Assembly: GCA_001898505.1 (NCBI GenBank) | Contig: MKTZ01000014.1 | Coordinates: 186,001 to 250,000, forward strand | Origin: Sphingobacteriales bacterium 50-39 | GTDB taxonomy: Bacteria > Bacteroidota > Bacteroidia > Chitinophagales > Chitinophagaceae | DNA length: 64,000 nt | Reading direction: 5' to 3' | Part shown: positions 1-7,933 of the stretch, piece after piece | How positions within the stretch are numbered: position 1 is the stretch's first letter | Layout: each line of letters starts with the position of its first letter | Translations under genes and position numbers: made by a program | The notes under the pieces: generated by a model | Told to the model about the DNA's origin: nothing | Databases searched by the model: none | The model's input: the letters and a program-made list of their open reading frames with translations, nothing else

Positions 1-846
1 GAGCTGCCAAACCCCAAACTTCCGCTTATTCCCGGGCATGAGATCGTCGGCGCCGTCGTCCGAACGGGTGCGAGCGTGTCGGCCATCCGGCCCGGCGACA
101 GGGTGGGCATTCCCTGGCTTGGCTATACATGCGGAACATGCCGGTATTGCCGGCGGCAACAGGAGAATCTTTGTGAACGTGCACTATTCACCGGGTATAC
201 ATTGGATGGCGGCTATGCGGAATATACTGTGGCGTATGAAAACTATTGTTTTCCTTTGCCTGAGCGGTATGCAGGACCCGAAGGTGCGCCATTGTTATGC
301 GCGGGTCTTATCGGATACAGATCATACACCATGACCGGGCTGAATGTTCAGCGGCTGGGGATGTACGGTTTTGGAGCAGCGGCGCATATTCTTGCACAGG
401 TAGCAAGGTACGAGGGGAAGGAAGTGTATGCCTTTACCAGCAAGGGCGATGAGGCGGCGCAGTCTTTTGCAAAGAAGATGGGGGCCGTCTGGGCAGGCAG
501 CTCTTTAGAGACGCCGCCGCATCCGCTGGATGCGGCAATAATATTCGCGCCGGTGGGGGATCTGGTCCCGCGCGCGCTGCAGTGTGTCGATAAGGGAGGA
601 GTGGTTGTGTGCGGGGGTATACATATGAGCGACATACCGGCATTCCCCTATAAATGGCTTTGGGAGGAGCGGGTCATCCGCAGCGTTGCCAACCTTACCC
701 GCCAGGACGGATGGGATTTTTTGGCGATGGCTCCCAGGATCCCCATTCATACCAGCACTCAACATTTTGCCCTTGAACAGGCCAATGAAGCGCTGGATGC
801 ATTGAGAAAGGGGAAGATCAGCGGGGCCGCTGTATTGGTGATGTGA
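1..846 (+). CDS. Zinc-dependent alcohol dehydrogenase, 5' truncated by window edge
   Basis: The reading frame is open from the first base, so the true start lies outside the window. The visible part begins just before a GHEIVG motif (zinc and active-site region of the medium-chain dehydrogenase family). It continues with the structural-zinc loop GTCRYCRRQQENLC and a nucleotide-binding region with GFGAAAH. Members of this family oxidise primary alcohols with NAD(P) in the cytoplasm. The sequence most resembles the AdhP/AdhA-like 'alcohol dehydrogenase catalytic domain' group of about 330-340 residues, so roughly 50 residues are missing. It converges on the tonB-like gene across a hairpin at 855-876. 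Substrate cannot be told from the sequence. Confidence 0.9.
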   Translation, partial: ELPNPKLPLIPGHEIVGAVVRTGASVSAIRPGDRVGIPWLGYTCGTCRYCRRQQENLCERALFTGYTLDGGYAEYTVAYENYCFPLPERYAGPEGAPLLCAGLIGYRSYTMTGLNVQRLGMYGFGAAAHILAQVARYEGKEVYAFTSKGDEAAQSFAKKMGAVWAGSSLETPPHPLDAAIIFAPVGDLVPRALQCVDKGGVVVCGGIHMSDIPAFPYKWLWEERVIRSVANLTRQDGWDFLAMAPRIPIHTSTQHFALEQANEALDALRKGKISGAAVLVM

Positions 847-854
847 TAGTAAAA

Positions 855-876
855 GGGCCGGATCAACATCCGACCC
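855..876. terminator. Hairpin between convergent genes
   Basis: A 9-base stem with one mismatch (GGGCCGGAT / ATCCGACCC) encloses the loop CAAC. On the minus strand it is followed by TTTTAC, which fits a Rho-independent terminator for the tonB-like gene. On the plus strand it lies 8 bases after the dehydrogenase stop codon but has a poorer T tract. Confidence 0.6.
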
Positions 877-885
877 TCTGGTGTT

Positions 886-1725
886 TTAGGAGTTAGCGAT
901 CTTAAAGATCACAGGCTGCTGCTTATAAGACTTCACTTTACGCCCATTCTGTATAGCAGGGATCCATACGCCGCTCTTGCGGATGACCCGCATGGCCTCT
1001 TCGCGGAGCCCACCCTCGTTGGGACCGCTGATGGCACGCACATCGCTGACATTGCCATCCTTGTCTACGATGAACTGAACCATTACCGTCCCTTCTATCT
1101 GATTGTTGAGCCCGTCATCGGGATACCGGAAATTCTTGTTGAGGTAGCGGAGCCAGGCTGCCGCACCACCCGGGTATTCGGATTCGATCTCGACCTTTAC
1201 AAAAGTCTTGTCGTAATCTTCTTCCTGCCGGGGTTTGGCGGGACCTTCCACTACTCCTTTTCCTGCATCGGTGACGGGAGGTGCAACGACGCCTTCATCT
1301 TTTACACCCTCCTGGTTGATGGTGCCGATGCGGGTGTCTTCCAGCTTTTCCTGTACCGGTGGTTTATCCTCTTCCTTGACTTCGTTGTCTTTTACGATGC
1401 GGGGAGGAGTGAATTTCGTTACCTCGACCTTTTGAGGTGCGGCTGCAGGAGGAGGGGGTGGCGGCGGCACTTCGGCCTTTTTTTCTTCCACCACCGTTTC
1501 CAGCTGAACATCCTTTACATACATGACCTGCCTTTGCTGTACACTTCCGTGGTTGACAAGAAAGAAAATGGCGAATAGCGATCCTGTCACGATGGACATA
1601 CCTCCAAGGGACAGCAGCAGGCGGTTGTTATAGTGTTTTCGCAGCTCGTAGGCGCCGTATTCCTTGTTCCTCCCGTCGAAGACGATGTCGAGGACACTGC
1701 TGCGTAATACTTGATCGGGTTGCAT
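886..1725 (-). CDS. TonB-family energy transducer
   Basis: 279 residues in the TonB plan: a cytoplasmic N-terminus (about 1-33), one membrane helix (about 34-57), a proline-rich periplasmic linker with PPPPPPP near residue 87, and a C-terminal TonB domain (about 185-279) with the typical YPGG...FRYP and GTVMVQFIVDKDG signatures. TonB proteins pass proton-motive energy to outer-membrane receptors; several receptors are encoded in this window. The N-terminal VFDGRNKEYGAYELRK segment is characteristic of Bacteroidota TonB paralogues. The gene diverges from the phosphorylase-like gene. Its -7 element TAGATTTG (1760-1767) lies 52.5 bp from the shared TGA-N6-TCA dyad at 1813-1824, which suggests control by the anoxia-type regulator. 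Confidence 0.93.
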   Translation of the reverse strand: MQPDQVLRSSVLDIVFDGRNKEYGAYELRKHYNNRLLLSLGGMSIVTGSLFAIFFLVNHGSVQQRQVMYVKDVQLETVVEEKKAEVPPPPPPPAAAPQKVEVTKFTPPRIVKDNEVKEEDKPPVQEKLEDTRIGTINQEGVKDEGVVAPPVTDAGKGVVEGPAKPRQEEDYDKTFVKVEIESEYPGGAAAWLRYLNKNFRYPDDGLNNQIEGTVMVQFIVDKDGNVSDVRAISGPNEGGLREEAMRVIRKSGVWIPAIQNGRKVKSYKQQPVIFKIANS

Positions 1726-1759
1726 ATGACAATATTTTGGTGAATAGGATTTCTCTCTT

Positions 1760-1876
1760 CAAATCTATCGATTGAGGCTTGCCGGAAATATGACCTGATA
1801 TTCAACAGGTATTGATCCCTGTCAACAGCTGAAATGACCGTCATCATTGAGTTGGCGGGATAGTTGTGGTACTTTG
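1760..1876. promoter_or_regulatory. Divergent promoter tonB-like / phosphorylase-like with paired CRP/FNR-type sites
   Basis: Two perfect TGA-N6-TCA dyads lie at 1813-1824 (within TTGATCCCTGTCAA) and 1835-1846, with centres 22 bp apart. The rightward -7 element GTACTTTG is at 1869-1876; the dyad centres are 51.5 and 29.5 bp upstream of its second base. The leftward -7 element TAGATTTG (1760-1767) is 52.5 bp from the first dyad. This is the same geometry as at the other promoters of the window. The rightward -7 region shares the 14-mer TTGTGGTACTTTGT with the promoter of the BON gene at 11623. Confidence 0.8.
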
Positions 1877-1887
1877 TGCAAAAACCT

Positions 1888-3534
1888 ATGTCGTTCCCAT
1901 TCAAGCATCCCTATGAACCCGCTGCTGAATATTCAAAGCCGGTAGCGTATTTCTGTATGGAATATGCCATTCATCAGCCATTGAAGATCTATGCAGGCGG
2001 GCTGGGATTTCTGGCCGGCTCGTATTTGCGCAGCGCCTTTGAATTGAAACAGAACCTCGTAGGCATCGGTATTTTGTGGAAATATGGGTATTATGACCAG
2101 GTGCGTAAGAGTGATCAGACCATGGATGTGCTTTTTGAAGAGAAGGTATATGGGTTCCTGCAACCTACCGATATAAAATTCAAAATATCCATCTTTCAGC
2201 ATGATGTATGGGTCACTGCTTGGTATCTTCCTCCTGAGGTGTTCAATACGGCGCCGTTGTTCCTGTTGAGTACCTCGTTGCCTGAAAATGATTACCTGGC
2301 CAGGACCACCGTCCACAAGTTATATGATCCCAATCCTGAGACAAAGATCGCAGCTTCCATACTTTTAGGGGTAGGAGGCGCGCGGCTGCTGGAGGAACTG
2401 GGCTGGCAGCCAGAGATCTATCATCTCAGCGAGTGTCATGGTCTGCCGCTGGCGTTCTATCTGTATGATAAGTACAAGGATATGGCTGAGGTGCGGCGCC
2501 GGCTGGTGTTCACCAATCATACCCCGGAAGAGGGAGGCAATCCGAAGACAGACCTGTTGCTGTTGGAGAAGGCTGGCTTTTTTTCCGGGATACCCATTAC
2601 AGAGGTCAGATCTGTCGTGCATGCCGGGGACAGTGTGCTCGATCACACGCTGACAGCCTTGCGTATGTCCGGGATAGCCAACGGCGTGTCCAGGATCCAT
2701 TTGCAGACCCTTCTCAGGATGTGGAAGCCTTACCCGGACATTTGTCCCCTTATTTCCATTACCAATGGTCAGAATGCTGCATACTGGGCTGATAAGGAAA
2801 TGTATAAAGCCCTGGAGGCGGGCGATGATCAGGCGTTGATACAACGAAAACTTACCTGTAAGGACCTGCTGTTCGAGATCGTAGCGGACCAGAATGGAGA
2901 GATATTCAGGCGGGATGTGCTTACCATCGTATTTGCCAAGCGATTCACGGGATACAAGCGAGCCGACCTCCTGCTGCGGGACAGGGACAGGTTCGACAGA
3001 CTGGTGAACAACAAGGAACGGCCTGTGCAGATCATATGGGCCGGCAAACCCTATCCGATGGACTATGCCGCAGTGGGCGTCTTTGACAAGATCGTGGATG
3101 CCTGTAAAGCTTATTCGAATTGTGCGGTCCTGGCGGGATACGAGCTCAAATTGTCGAAATTGTTGAAACAGGGGGCGGATGTCTGGCTAAATCTTCCCCG
3201 TCTGACCCATGAGGCTTCGGGCACCAGTGGTATGTCGGCTGCCATGAATGGAACGATCAACGTATCCACTGCTGATGGATGGTTCCCTGAATTTGTGAAG
3301 GACAAGAACAATGGGTTTGTAATTCCTTCATCCGACCCCGCGCTGCCGGAACATATTCAGGATGATAAAGATGTGATCAGCCTTTATGATATGCTGGAGA
3401 AGGAGGTGATCCCCCTGTATTATGACTATCCATCCAGCTGGGTCACTATCATGAAGAACAGCATGCACGATATCCTGCCTTATTTCGACAGCGGGCGGAT
3501 GGCGGCAGAATATTATGCAAAGCTTTATACATGA
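1888..3534 (+). CDS. Alpha-glucan phosphorylase-like glycosyltransferase (GT35 family, short form)
   Basis: 548 residues from the ATG at 1888. This start follows the -7 element by 11 bases and gives the family N-terminus FKHPYEPAAEYSKPVAYFCMEYAI; an upstream ATG at 1864 would sit inside the promoter. It has the short glucan-phosphorylase layout with AYFCMEYAIHQPLKIYAGGLG, the TNHTPEEGGN region, KRFTGYKRADLL and GTSGMSAAMNG. Classical members cleave glycogen with phosphate using PLP. Here the position of the PLP-binding lysine (GTSGMK in long forms) is Ser450, so PLP-dependent phosphorolysis is doubtful and a glycosyltransferase role is possible. It probably forms an operon with the gene at 3617. 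It carries two phased dyads upstream. Confidence 0.85.
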   Translation: MSFPFKHPYEPAAEYSKPVAYFCMEYAIHQPLKIYAGGLGFLAGSYLRSAFELKQNLVGIGILWKYGYYDQVRKSDQTMDVLFEEKVYGFLQPTDIKFKISIFQHDVWVTAWYLPPEVFNTAPLFLLSTSLPENDYLARTTVHKLYDPNPETKIAASILLGVGGARLLEELGWQPEIYHLSECHGLPLAFYLYDKYKDMAEVRRRLVFTNHTPEEGGNPKTDLLLLEKAGFFSGIPITEVRSVVHAGDSVLDHTLTALRMSGIANGVSRIHLQTLLRMWKPYPDICPLISITNGQNAAYWADKEMYKALEAGDDQALIQRKLTCKDLLFEIVADQNGEIFRRDVLTIVFAKRFTGYKRADLLLRDRDRFDRLVNNKERPVQIIWAGKPYPMDYAAVGVFDKIVDACKAYSNCAVLAGYELKLSKLLKQGADVWLNLPRLTHEASGTSGMSAAMNGTINVSTADGWFPEFVKDKNNGFVIPSSDPALPEHIQDDKDVISLYDMLEKEVIPLYYDYPSSWVTIMKNSMHDILPYFDSGRMAAEYYAKLYT

Positions 3535-3616
3535 TATTTATCAGCCGGGAGGCTCACCGGGGTCATGCCTTCCCCCTCTCCCGTCCATTAATTTCGGTGT
3601 ACTTAAAAGCAAAGCC

Positions 3617-4096
3617 ATGTTGGGAATATTAACCATGCCTGAAATAGAACGGCTGCTCAGCAAAGAGGTCGTTGGCCGCATCGGATGCACGGACGGGGAA
3701 AAGGTCTATATAGTGCCGATCAGCTATGCCTATGATGGAGAGTATATTTATTGTCACACCCATGAGGGGTTGAAGGTGGATATGATGCGGAAGCATCCTA
3801 TTGTCGGCTTCGAAGTAGATCATATGCAGAATATGGCCAATTGGCAAAGCGTGATCGCTCATGGAAAATTTGAAGAGCTAAAAGAACTGTCATTAAGAAA
3901 AGATGCGTTGGAGCGCCTGAATGGGCGTATCCTTCCACTCGTGAGCAGCGAGACAACTCATTTATCCAAAGACTGGCCGTTTTCGCCTGCTGATCCGAAT
4001 AACATCGATGGTGTGACTTTCCGGATCCGCCTGGAGGAAAAGACGGGGCGGTTTGAGAAGTCCCCGGCCCCTGCACAGACCTTTTTCAGCATATGA
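3617..4096 (+). CDS. Pyridoxamine 5'-phosphate oxidase-fold family protein
   Basis: 159 residues from the ATG at 3617, chosen because the family N-terminus (LTMPEIERLLSKEVVGRIGC) begins there; an open stretch upstream is not conserved-looking. The split beta-barrel flavin-binding fold is recognised by VGRIGCTDGEKVYIVPISYAYDGEYIYCHT, which resembles the NimA/HugZ-like FMN-binding proteins. Such proteins bind FMN or F420 and reduce small molecules or act in redox stress; the substrate is unknown. It follows the phosphorylase-like gene by 82 bp with no obvious promoter, so it is likely cotranscribed with it under the paired dyads at 1813-1846. Confidence 0.85.
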   Translation: MLGILTMPEIERLLSKEVVGRIGCTDGEKVYIVPISYAYDGEYIYCHTHEGLKVDMMRKHPIVGFEVDHMQNMANWQSVIAHGKFEELKELSLRKDALERLNGRILPLVSSETTHLSKDWPFSPADPNNIDGVTFRIRLEEKTGRFEKSPAPAQTFFSI

Positions 4097-4121
4097 ATGT
4101 CGTCAACCCTGGGCCTGAGAT

Positions 4122-5162
4122 TCAATATACACCGGCCAGTTTCCTTTCTTCCAGGATTATAATTTCTCCCTGGTGGAGGTCAATGAGCCTCTCGGATCGA
4201 AGGTCGCTCAATATCCGCATCAGATTCTCATTGGTGACCCTGTTCTTTCCTGTTAGAAATTCCTGTACTGCTCTTGCTGATATGGGTTCCTTCGAAGATT
4301 TGATTTTTAAGATACTTTCCGCAATTCTCCCCCGTAATGCTTCATAAGACAGATTCGTTATTCTCTCCTGCCTGTCAAGGTCGTTCCCGACCAACAGCCG
4401 GATGAATTGTTTTGCCACCATGTTGTCATATGATAGCAATTGCGTAAAAATATCTGTCGGGATGACCAGGACGCTGCTGTCCTCAATTATCTCTGCATTG
4501 TCCTGGTGCGCTGTTTGTTCCAATATGGCCATATACCCGATGAAATTCCCCGGCAGATGCTTATTGGTGATGAACTTGTCACCGTCTTCATTAATAAGAT
4601 AGGAGTGGCCGGCCCCTTTTATCAGGAAGTACGCAAAGTGCGGCTGATCCCCTTCTGAAAATAATAGTTGTCCCGCGGAAAATGCTTGTGTAACAACCTG
4701 GTCAGGATCGATGTCCATGTCCACATCGTATTTTGCGAAATGGACGAATTTTCTGATGCCTGTCTCGTCCCGGCTATAAAGCACCTTTGACAGTTCGCTT
4801 CTTTTCAGCCTTTTTTCTATGGCAGTTAAAAGATCCTCGGGTTCGAAAGGCTTGGTAATATAGTCGTCCGCACCCATTCCGATGGCTTTCCGGATTTCAT
4901 GAAGCTCAGTTTTGGCAGTGAGGAATAGAAAAGGAATGGAAGACGTATCTGAATTTTTGCTGAGTAGGTAAAGGACGCCATAGCCATCGAGCACCGGCAT
5001 CAAAATATCGCAAACGATTATATCCGGAATTTCTTTTAATGCCAACTCGACTCCTGCTTTTCCATTTTTTGCTGTGAGGACTGAAAAGCCATTCAGGCCA
5101 AGAAATTCCGCAATATTATCCCGGATGTCAATATTGTCCTCGATAAGCAACAGCTTTTTCAT
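4122..5162 (-). CDS. Response regulator with CRP/FNR-type sensor and DNA-binding domains
   Basis: 346 residues. The ATG at 5162 is chosen because the receiver domain starts MKKLLLIEDN; an upstream ATG adds only a short unrelated tail. Receiver domain about 1-120 with acidic Glu8/Asp9, phospho-acceptor Asp52, Thr82 and Lys104. Cyclic-nucleotide-binding-like barrel about 130-260. Crp-type winged helix about 270-340, with recognition helix VTNENLMRIL (309-318). Glu312 and Arg316 match CRP Glu181/Arg185 and FNR Glu209/Arg213, while CRP Arg180 is Asn311. FNR-type cysteines for an iron-sulfur cluster are absent. A partner histidine kinase is not in the window. Its own promoter lacks phased dyads. 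It is the best local candidate for the regulator binding the TGA-N6-TCA sites. Confidence 0.92.
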   Translation of the reverse strand: MKKLLLIEDNIDIRDNIAEFLGLNGFSVLTAKNGKAGVELALKEIPDIIVCDILMPVLDGYGVLYLLSKNSDTSSIPFLFLTAKTELHEIRKAIGMGADDYITKPFEPEDLLTAIEKRLKRSELSKVLYSRDETGIRKFVHFAKYDVDMDIDPDQVVTQAFSAGQLLFSEGDQPHFAYFLIKGAGHSYLINEDGDKFITNKHLPGNFIGYMAILEQTAHQDNAEIIEDSSVLVIPTDIFTQLLSYDNMVAKQFIRLLVGNDLDRQERITNLSYEALRGRIAESILKIKSSKEPISARAVQEFLTGKNRVTNENLMRILSDLRSERLIDLHQGEIIILEERKLAGVY

Positions 5163-5327
5163 GCGCGCCTGATTTATTAAGAGTCGAAACAAATCGTTAG
5201 CGAATGAGCCCTAAAAGAAGAACAATAATTTAAGGTATTTACTGCAGGTGGACAAAATTATTTTAGAAGTATTTAAAAATCCGATACTTAGAACCTTGAA
5301 TGAGCGTGATAATCTGTTGTAAGGCAA

Positions 5328-5392
5328 TGAGCACGATCACCAGTAATAATGAGCGATATCAGATTTTATTCTTTCCGGAAATAATAAATTTG
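5328..5392 (+). promoter_or_regulatory. Promoter of alpha/beta hydrolase with paired CRP/FNR-type sites
   Basis: Perfect dyads TGA-GCACGA-TCA (5328-5339) and TGA-GCGATA-TCA (5350-5361) are 22 bp apart. The -7 element TAAATTTG at 5385-5392 is a perfect match to TAnnTTTG. Dyad centres lie 52.5 and 30.5 bp upstream of its second base. The start codon follows the -7 element by 7 bases, so the transcript should be leaderless or nearly so. Confidence 0.85.
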
Positions 5393-5399
5393 GAAAGAC

Positions 5400-6047
5400 A
5401 TGAAAGAATTTCGCTATCATAATGAGATCAGTATTCCGCTGGATCAAATCCATCTGAAAGGTGAATTGATCATACCATTGGGAGCAAAGGCTATCGTGGT
5501 CTTTTCTCATGGCAGCGGCAGCAGTCACCTGAGCCCTCGAAACAAGAAAGTGGCGGAAGTCCTTCAACTTGGCGGTTTAGGTACCTTGCTATTCGATTTG
5601 CTTACACCGGAAGAAGATCAGACGTATGCTAAGCGGTTTTCAATTGAACTGCTAACTGCCAGGCTGGTGTCGGCTACTCATTGGCTGGAGAAACAGAGCG
5701 ACGCACGAAATTGCATTTTTGGTTTTTTCGGAGCAAGTACCGGAGCCGCCGCCGCCCTGAAGGCGTCCGTTTATCTGCCGCAGATCAAGGCTGTCGTATC
5801 GCGGGGCGGAAGGCCGGATCTGGTTACGAACGCGCTAAGTATGGTAAGGGCAGCCACTTTGCTGATTGTTGGAGGACTCGATACAGAGGTGTTGGACCTC
5901 AATAGGCAGGCTTATGATCAGTTGCGTTGCACAAAAGGACTGGAAATCATTGAAGGCGCTACTCACCTTTTCGAGGAATATAGGGCCATGGACAGGGTCT
6001 GCAGCCTGGCCAACTCATGGTTCCACCATCATCTTAAAACAGGTTAA
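5400..6047 (+). CDS. Alpha/beta hydrolase (dienelactone-hydrolase-like)
   Basis: 215 residues with the alpha/beta-hydrolase fold: the VVFSHGSGSS oxyanion region, the nucleophile elbow GASTGAAAA with serine, LLIVGGLDTEV carrying the acid, and a C-terminal ATHLFEE carrying the histidine. This subgroup is often found beside phosphoribosyltransferases and universal stress proteins, as here; its substrate is unknown. It is a cytoplasmic protein without a signal peptide. It begins 7 bases after a perfect -7 element and carries two phased TGA-N6-TCA dyads, so it is a strong member of the proposed regulon. The proline-rich gene at 6091 may be cotranscribed. Confidence 0.88.
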   Translation: MKEFRYHNEISIPLDQIHLKGELIIPLGAKAIVVFSHGSGSSHLSPRNKKVAEVLQLGGLGTLLFDLLTPEEDQTYAKRFSIELLTARLVSATHWLEKQSDARNCIFGFFGASTGAAAALKASVYLPQIKAVVSRGGRPDLVTNALSMVRAATLLIVGGLDTEVLDLNRQAYDQLRCTKGLEIIEGATHLFEEYRAMDRVCSLANSWFHHHLKTG

Positions 6048-6090
6048 GGCCCGGCTCGTAAACTTCGTGAAACTGTAAATATTCAATACA

Positions 6091-6357
6091 ATGAGTAAAA
6101 CAAAAATCCCCCAAATACCTCCTGAGCTGCCGCGACCTGGTAAGGAGCCCCCCGAGATCAGACCTGACCCTCCCAAAGAACCATTGGCCCCGGACCGAGG
6201 CCCTGAGATCAACCCGGAAGTGCCGCCGGAGGAGCCTGAACCGAAGTGGGAGAGTCTCGAACCTAGTCCCCGTTTCCTCAAAAAACCACGGAATGTCTAT
6301 GTTTTCTCCGGTCATGGGGTGCTTCCGGCAATATCAGCAAAGGGATATTCGTTTTAA
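6091..6357 (+). CDS. Small proline- and glutamate-rich protein
   Basis: 88 residues, very rich in Pro and Glu in residues 4-60 with repeated PPE/PEP patterns, likely disordered and cytoplasmic. It starts 43 bp after the hydrolase gene and is probably in that operon. The last 80 bases overlap the 3' end of the convergent Usp gene. The C-terminal part (after about residue 62) loses the Pro-rich bias and may be an extension caused by loss of an earlier stop. Similar short Pro/Glu-rich proteins accompany stress genes in other Bacteroidota. No function can be assigned. Confidence 0.6.
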   Translation: MSKTKIPQIPPELPRPGKEPPEIRPDPPKEPLAPDRGPEINPEVPPEEPEPKWESLEPSPRFLKKPRNVYVFSGHGVLPAISAKGYSF

Positions 6358-7135
6358 AGAGCATTTCCCTCGTATTGCTCCGAAGAAACCATCTTTCCGG
6401 TAAAGACTCTTTATGCGGTATCATTACCAGCATATCCACATGATGTGTTGAAATGAAATTATCGAGCGCCTTAGTGATATTTTTATCCAGTGGGTATTCA
6501 TAAAGGGGCTCCATTTTTCCAACCATTTTACTCAGATTGGAAGGCCGGTTCAGAACTTCAACCACTTCGTCGGATTTCTTGGTAATTACCCTTACAATAT
6601 ATAGTTTCGAATGAAATTTTTCTGTCAGACCATTAAGGGTGTCTAATAAATGCGTGCCTGCTTGTGAAGAAATATCGTTCGCAAGGGCTATGGTCTTCGG
6701 GCTTTTATAAGGCGCATTCTCCGGTATTACTATTATAGGAATCGTGGTCTTTCTTGCCAGTGAAGTGACGGTGCTGCCAAAAAATCTGCGTGTCGATTTT
6801 CCACTCCCCTTCATGCCCGCTACAATAAGGTCCGCATTCATTTCTTTGGCAGCTTCAAGGATCGCCTTGGCATTAGAACCTTCCTTAGCCAATATTTCAA
6901 CAGGAGTGGCATTTTCGGAACTGAGGAAGTCAGCCTCTCCTTCTAACTTCTGTGTTGCCAACGCCCCGATATCCGGCGCGACGAAAACTAAGGGTTCTGT
7001 CACCGTAACAGGCACTTGCTGGTAGGCGTTGACAAGGACCACTCTTCCGTTGAATGCCTTAGCTAATGCTATTCCATATTGAGTAGCATTGCGTGCGGCC
7101 GCTGAGAAATCGGTAGCTATCAATAAAGTCTTCAT
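6278..7135 (-). CDS. Universal stress protein, tandem Usp domains
   Basis: 285 residues with two Usp domains. The first (about 1-145) starts MKTLLIATDFSAAARNATQYG and contains the ATP-binding type signature GMKGSGKSTRRFFGSTV. The second (about 150-275) is more divergent. Usp proteins bind ATP or other nucleotides and support survival in growth arrest, anoxia and oxidative stress. It diverges from the phosphoribosyltransferase gene. The -7 element TAATTTAA (7140-7147) lies directly before the start codon and 52.5 bp from the perfect dyad at 7193-7204, with a degenerate second dyad near 7171-7182. Confidence 0.93.
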   Translation of the reverse strand: MKTLLIATDFSAAARNATQYGIALAKAFNGRVVLVNAYQQVPVTVTEPLVFVAPDIGALATQKLEGEADFLSSENATPVEILAKEGSNAKAILEAAKEMNADLIVAGMKGSGKSTRRFFGSTVTSLARKTTIPIIVIPENAPYKSPKTIALANDISSQAGTHLLDTLNGLTEKFHSKLYIVRVITKKSDEVVEVLNRPSNLSKMVGKMEPLYEYPLDKNITKALDNFISTHHVDMLVMIPHKESLPERWFLRSNTREMLFKTNIPLLILPEAPHDRRKHRHSVVF

Positions 7136-7139
7136 AAAT

Positions 7140-7257
7140 TTAAATTACCCCTCAATAGTTCTAAAAAAAAGGATAAAGGTCTCGTTGGTGCTTGATTCTA
7201 ATCAGGTAATCCTTTGACGCTGCTCATAGTTTCTATCCGGCCCTTTACTTATTTTCA
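7140..7257. promoter_or_regulatory. Divergent promoter Usp / phosphoribosyltransferase sharing a central dyad
   Basis: The dyad TTGATTCTAATCAG (core 7193-7204) lies exactly 52.5 bp from the second base of both the leftward -7 element TAATTTAA (7140-7147) and the rightward one TATTTTCA (7250-7257). A second perfect dyad TGA-CGCTGC-TCA (7215-7226) is 30.5 bp from the rightward -7. A 4/6 match (7171-7182) sits at 30.5 bp from the leftward one. The symmetry argues that one bound regulator serves both genes. Confidence 0.82.
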
Positions 7258-7272
7258 AAGAAATGTCCCAGT

Positions 7273-7908
7273 ATGTTTACCGATAGAATAGAAGCAGGTA
7301 GGTTGTTGGCTGAAAAGCTAAAAAAGTACCAGGGTCAGGCCGGCGTAATTCTTGCCGTGCCCAGAGGCGGTGTGCCGGTGGCTTATGCCGTGGCTAAAGA
7401 GCTGGGTCTGCCGTTGGACCTGGTCCTCACCAAGAAGATCGGTCATCCGATGAACAGGGAGTATGCTATCGGCGCTGTAAGTCTGACCGATTCGTTCGTC
7501 ATTCCCCATCGTGGAGTATCGCAATTTTATATCGACCGCGAGATCAAAACGATACGTGAACGATTGAAAGAAATGTACCGGAAATTTATGGGAGACAAGG
7601 AGCCGGAATCCCTGGCCGGAAAAACCATAATCGTGATAGATGATGGAATTGCTACGGGAAATACCTTAATGGGCACCATAAACATGCTGCGCAAGGATAG
7701 GCCTTCTAAAATCGTCATAGCGGTCCCGGTAGCTTCCGAAAGCGCCGTTCAAAAATTGTCGGAAGTAGCAGATGAACTGGTAGTCGTCTCGATACCGGAG
7801 GAATTTTATGGTGTCGGTGCTTTTTACGAAAATTTTGAACAAGTAAGCGACGAAGAAGTGATCTATTACCTGGATAAATGGAGGAGAGAAATAATGAAAA
7901 CCGGGTAA
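7273..7908 (+). CDS. Phosphoribosyltransferase family protein
   Basis: 211 residues of the type I phosphoribosyltransferase fold. The PRPP-binding loop is VIVIDDGIATGNTL (about 117-130). The N-terminus FTDRIEAGRLLAEKL and the segment VPRGGVPVAYAVAKEL are typical of the stress-associated 'phosphoribosyltransferase' group also found next to dienelactone hydrolases and erythromycin esterases. The nucleobase substrate is unknown. It starts 15 bases after its -7 element and is followed 25 bp later by cdsA, so the two are probably cotranscribed. Two phased dyads lie upstream. Confidence 0.9.
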   Translation: MFTDRIEAGRLLAEKLKKYQGQAGVILAVPRGGVPVAYAVAKELGLPLDLVLTKKIGHPMNREYAIGAVSLTDSFVIPHRGVSQFYIDREIKTIRERLKEMYRKFMGDKEPESLAGKTIIVIDDGIATGNTLMGTINMLRKDRPSKIVIAVPVASESAVQKLSEVADELVVVSIPEEFYGVGAFYENFEQVSDEEVIYYLDKWRREIMKTG

Positions 7909-7933
7909 GAAACAGAATCCCTTCACATGACTT

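Noticed and set aside
5163-5399. Possible autoregulation of the response regulator-CRP gene by the dyads at 5328 and 5350
   Set aside because: The position where a leftward -7 element should be (near 5303) has no TAnnTTTG-like sequence, so only the rightward gene fits.
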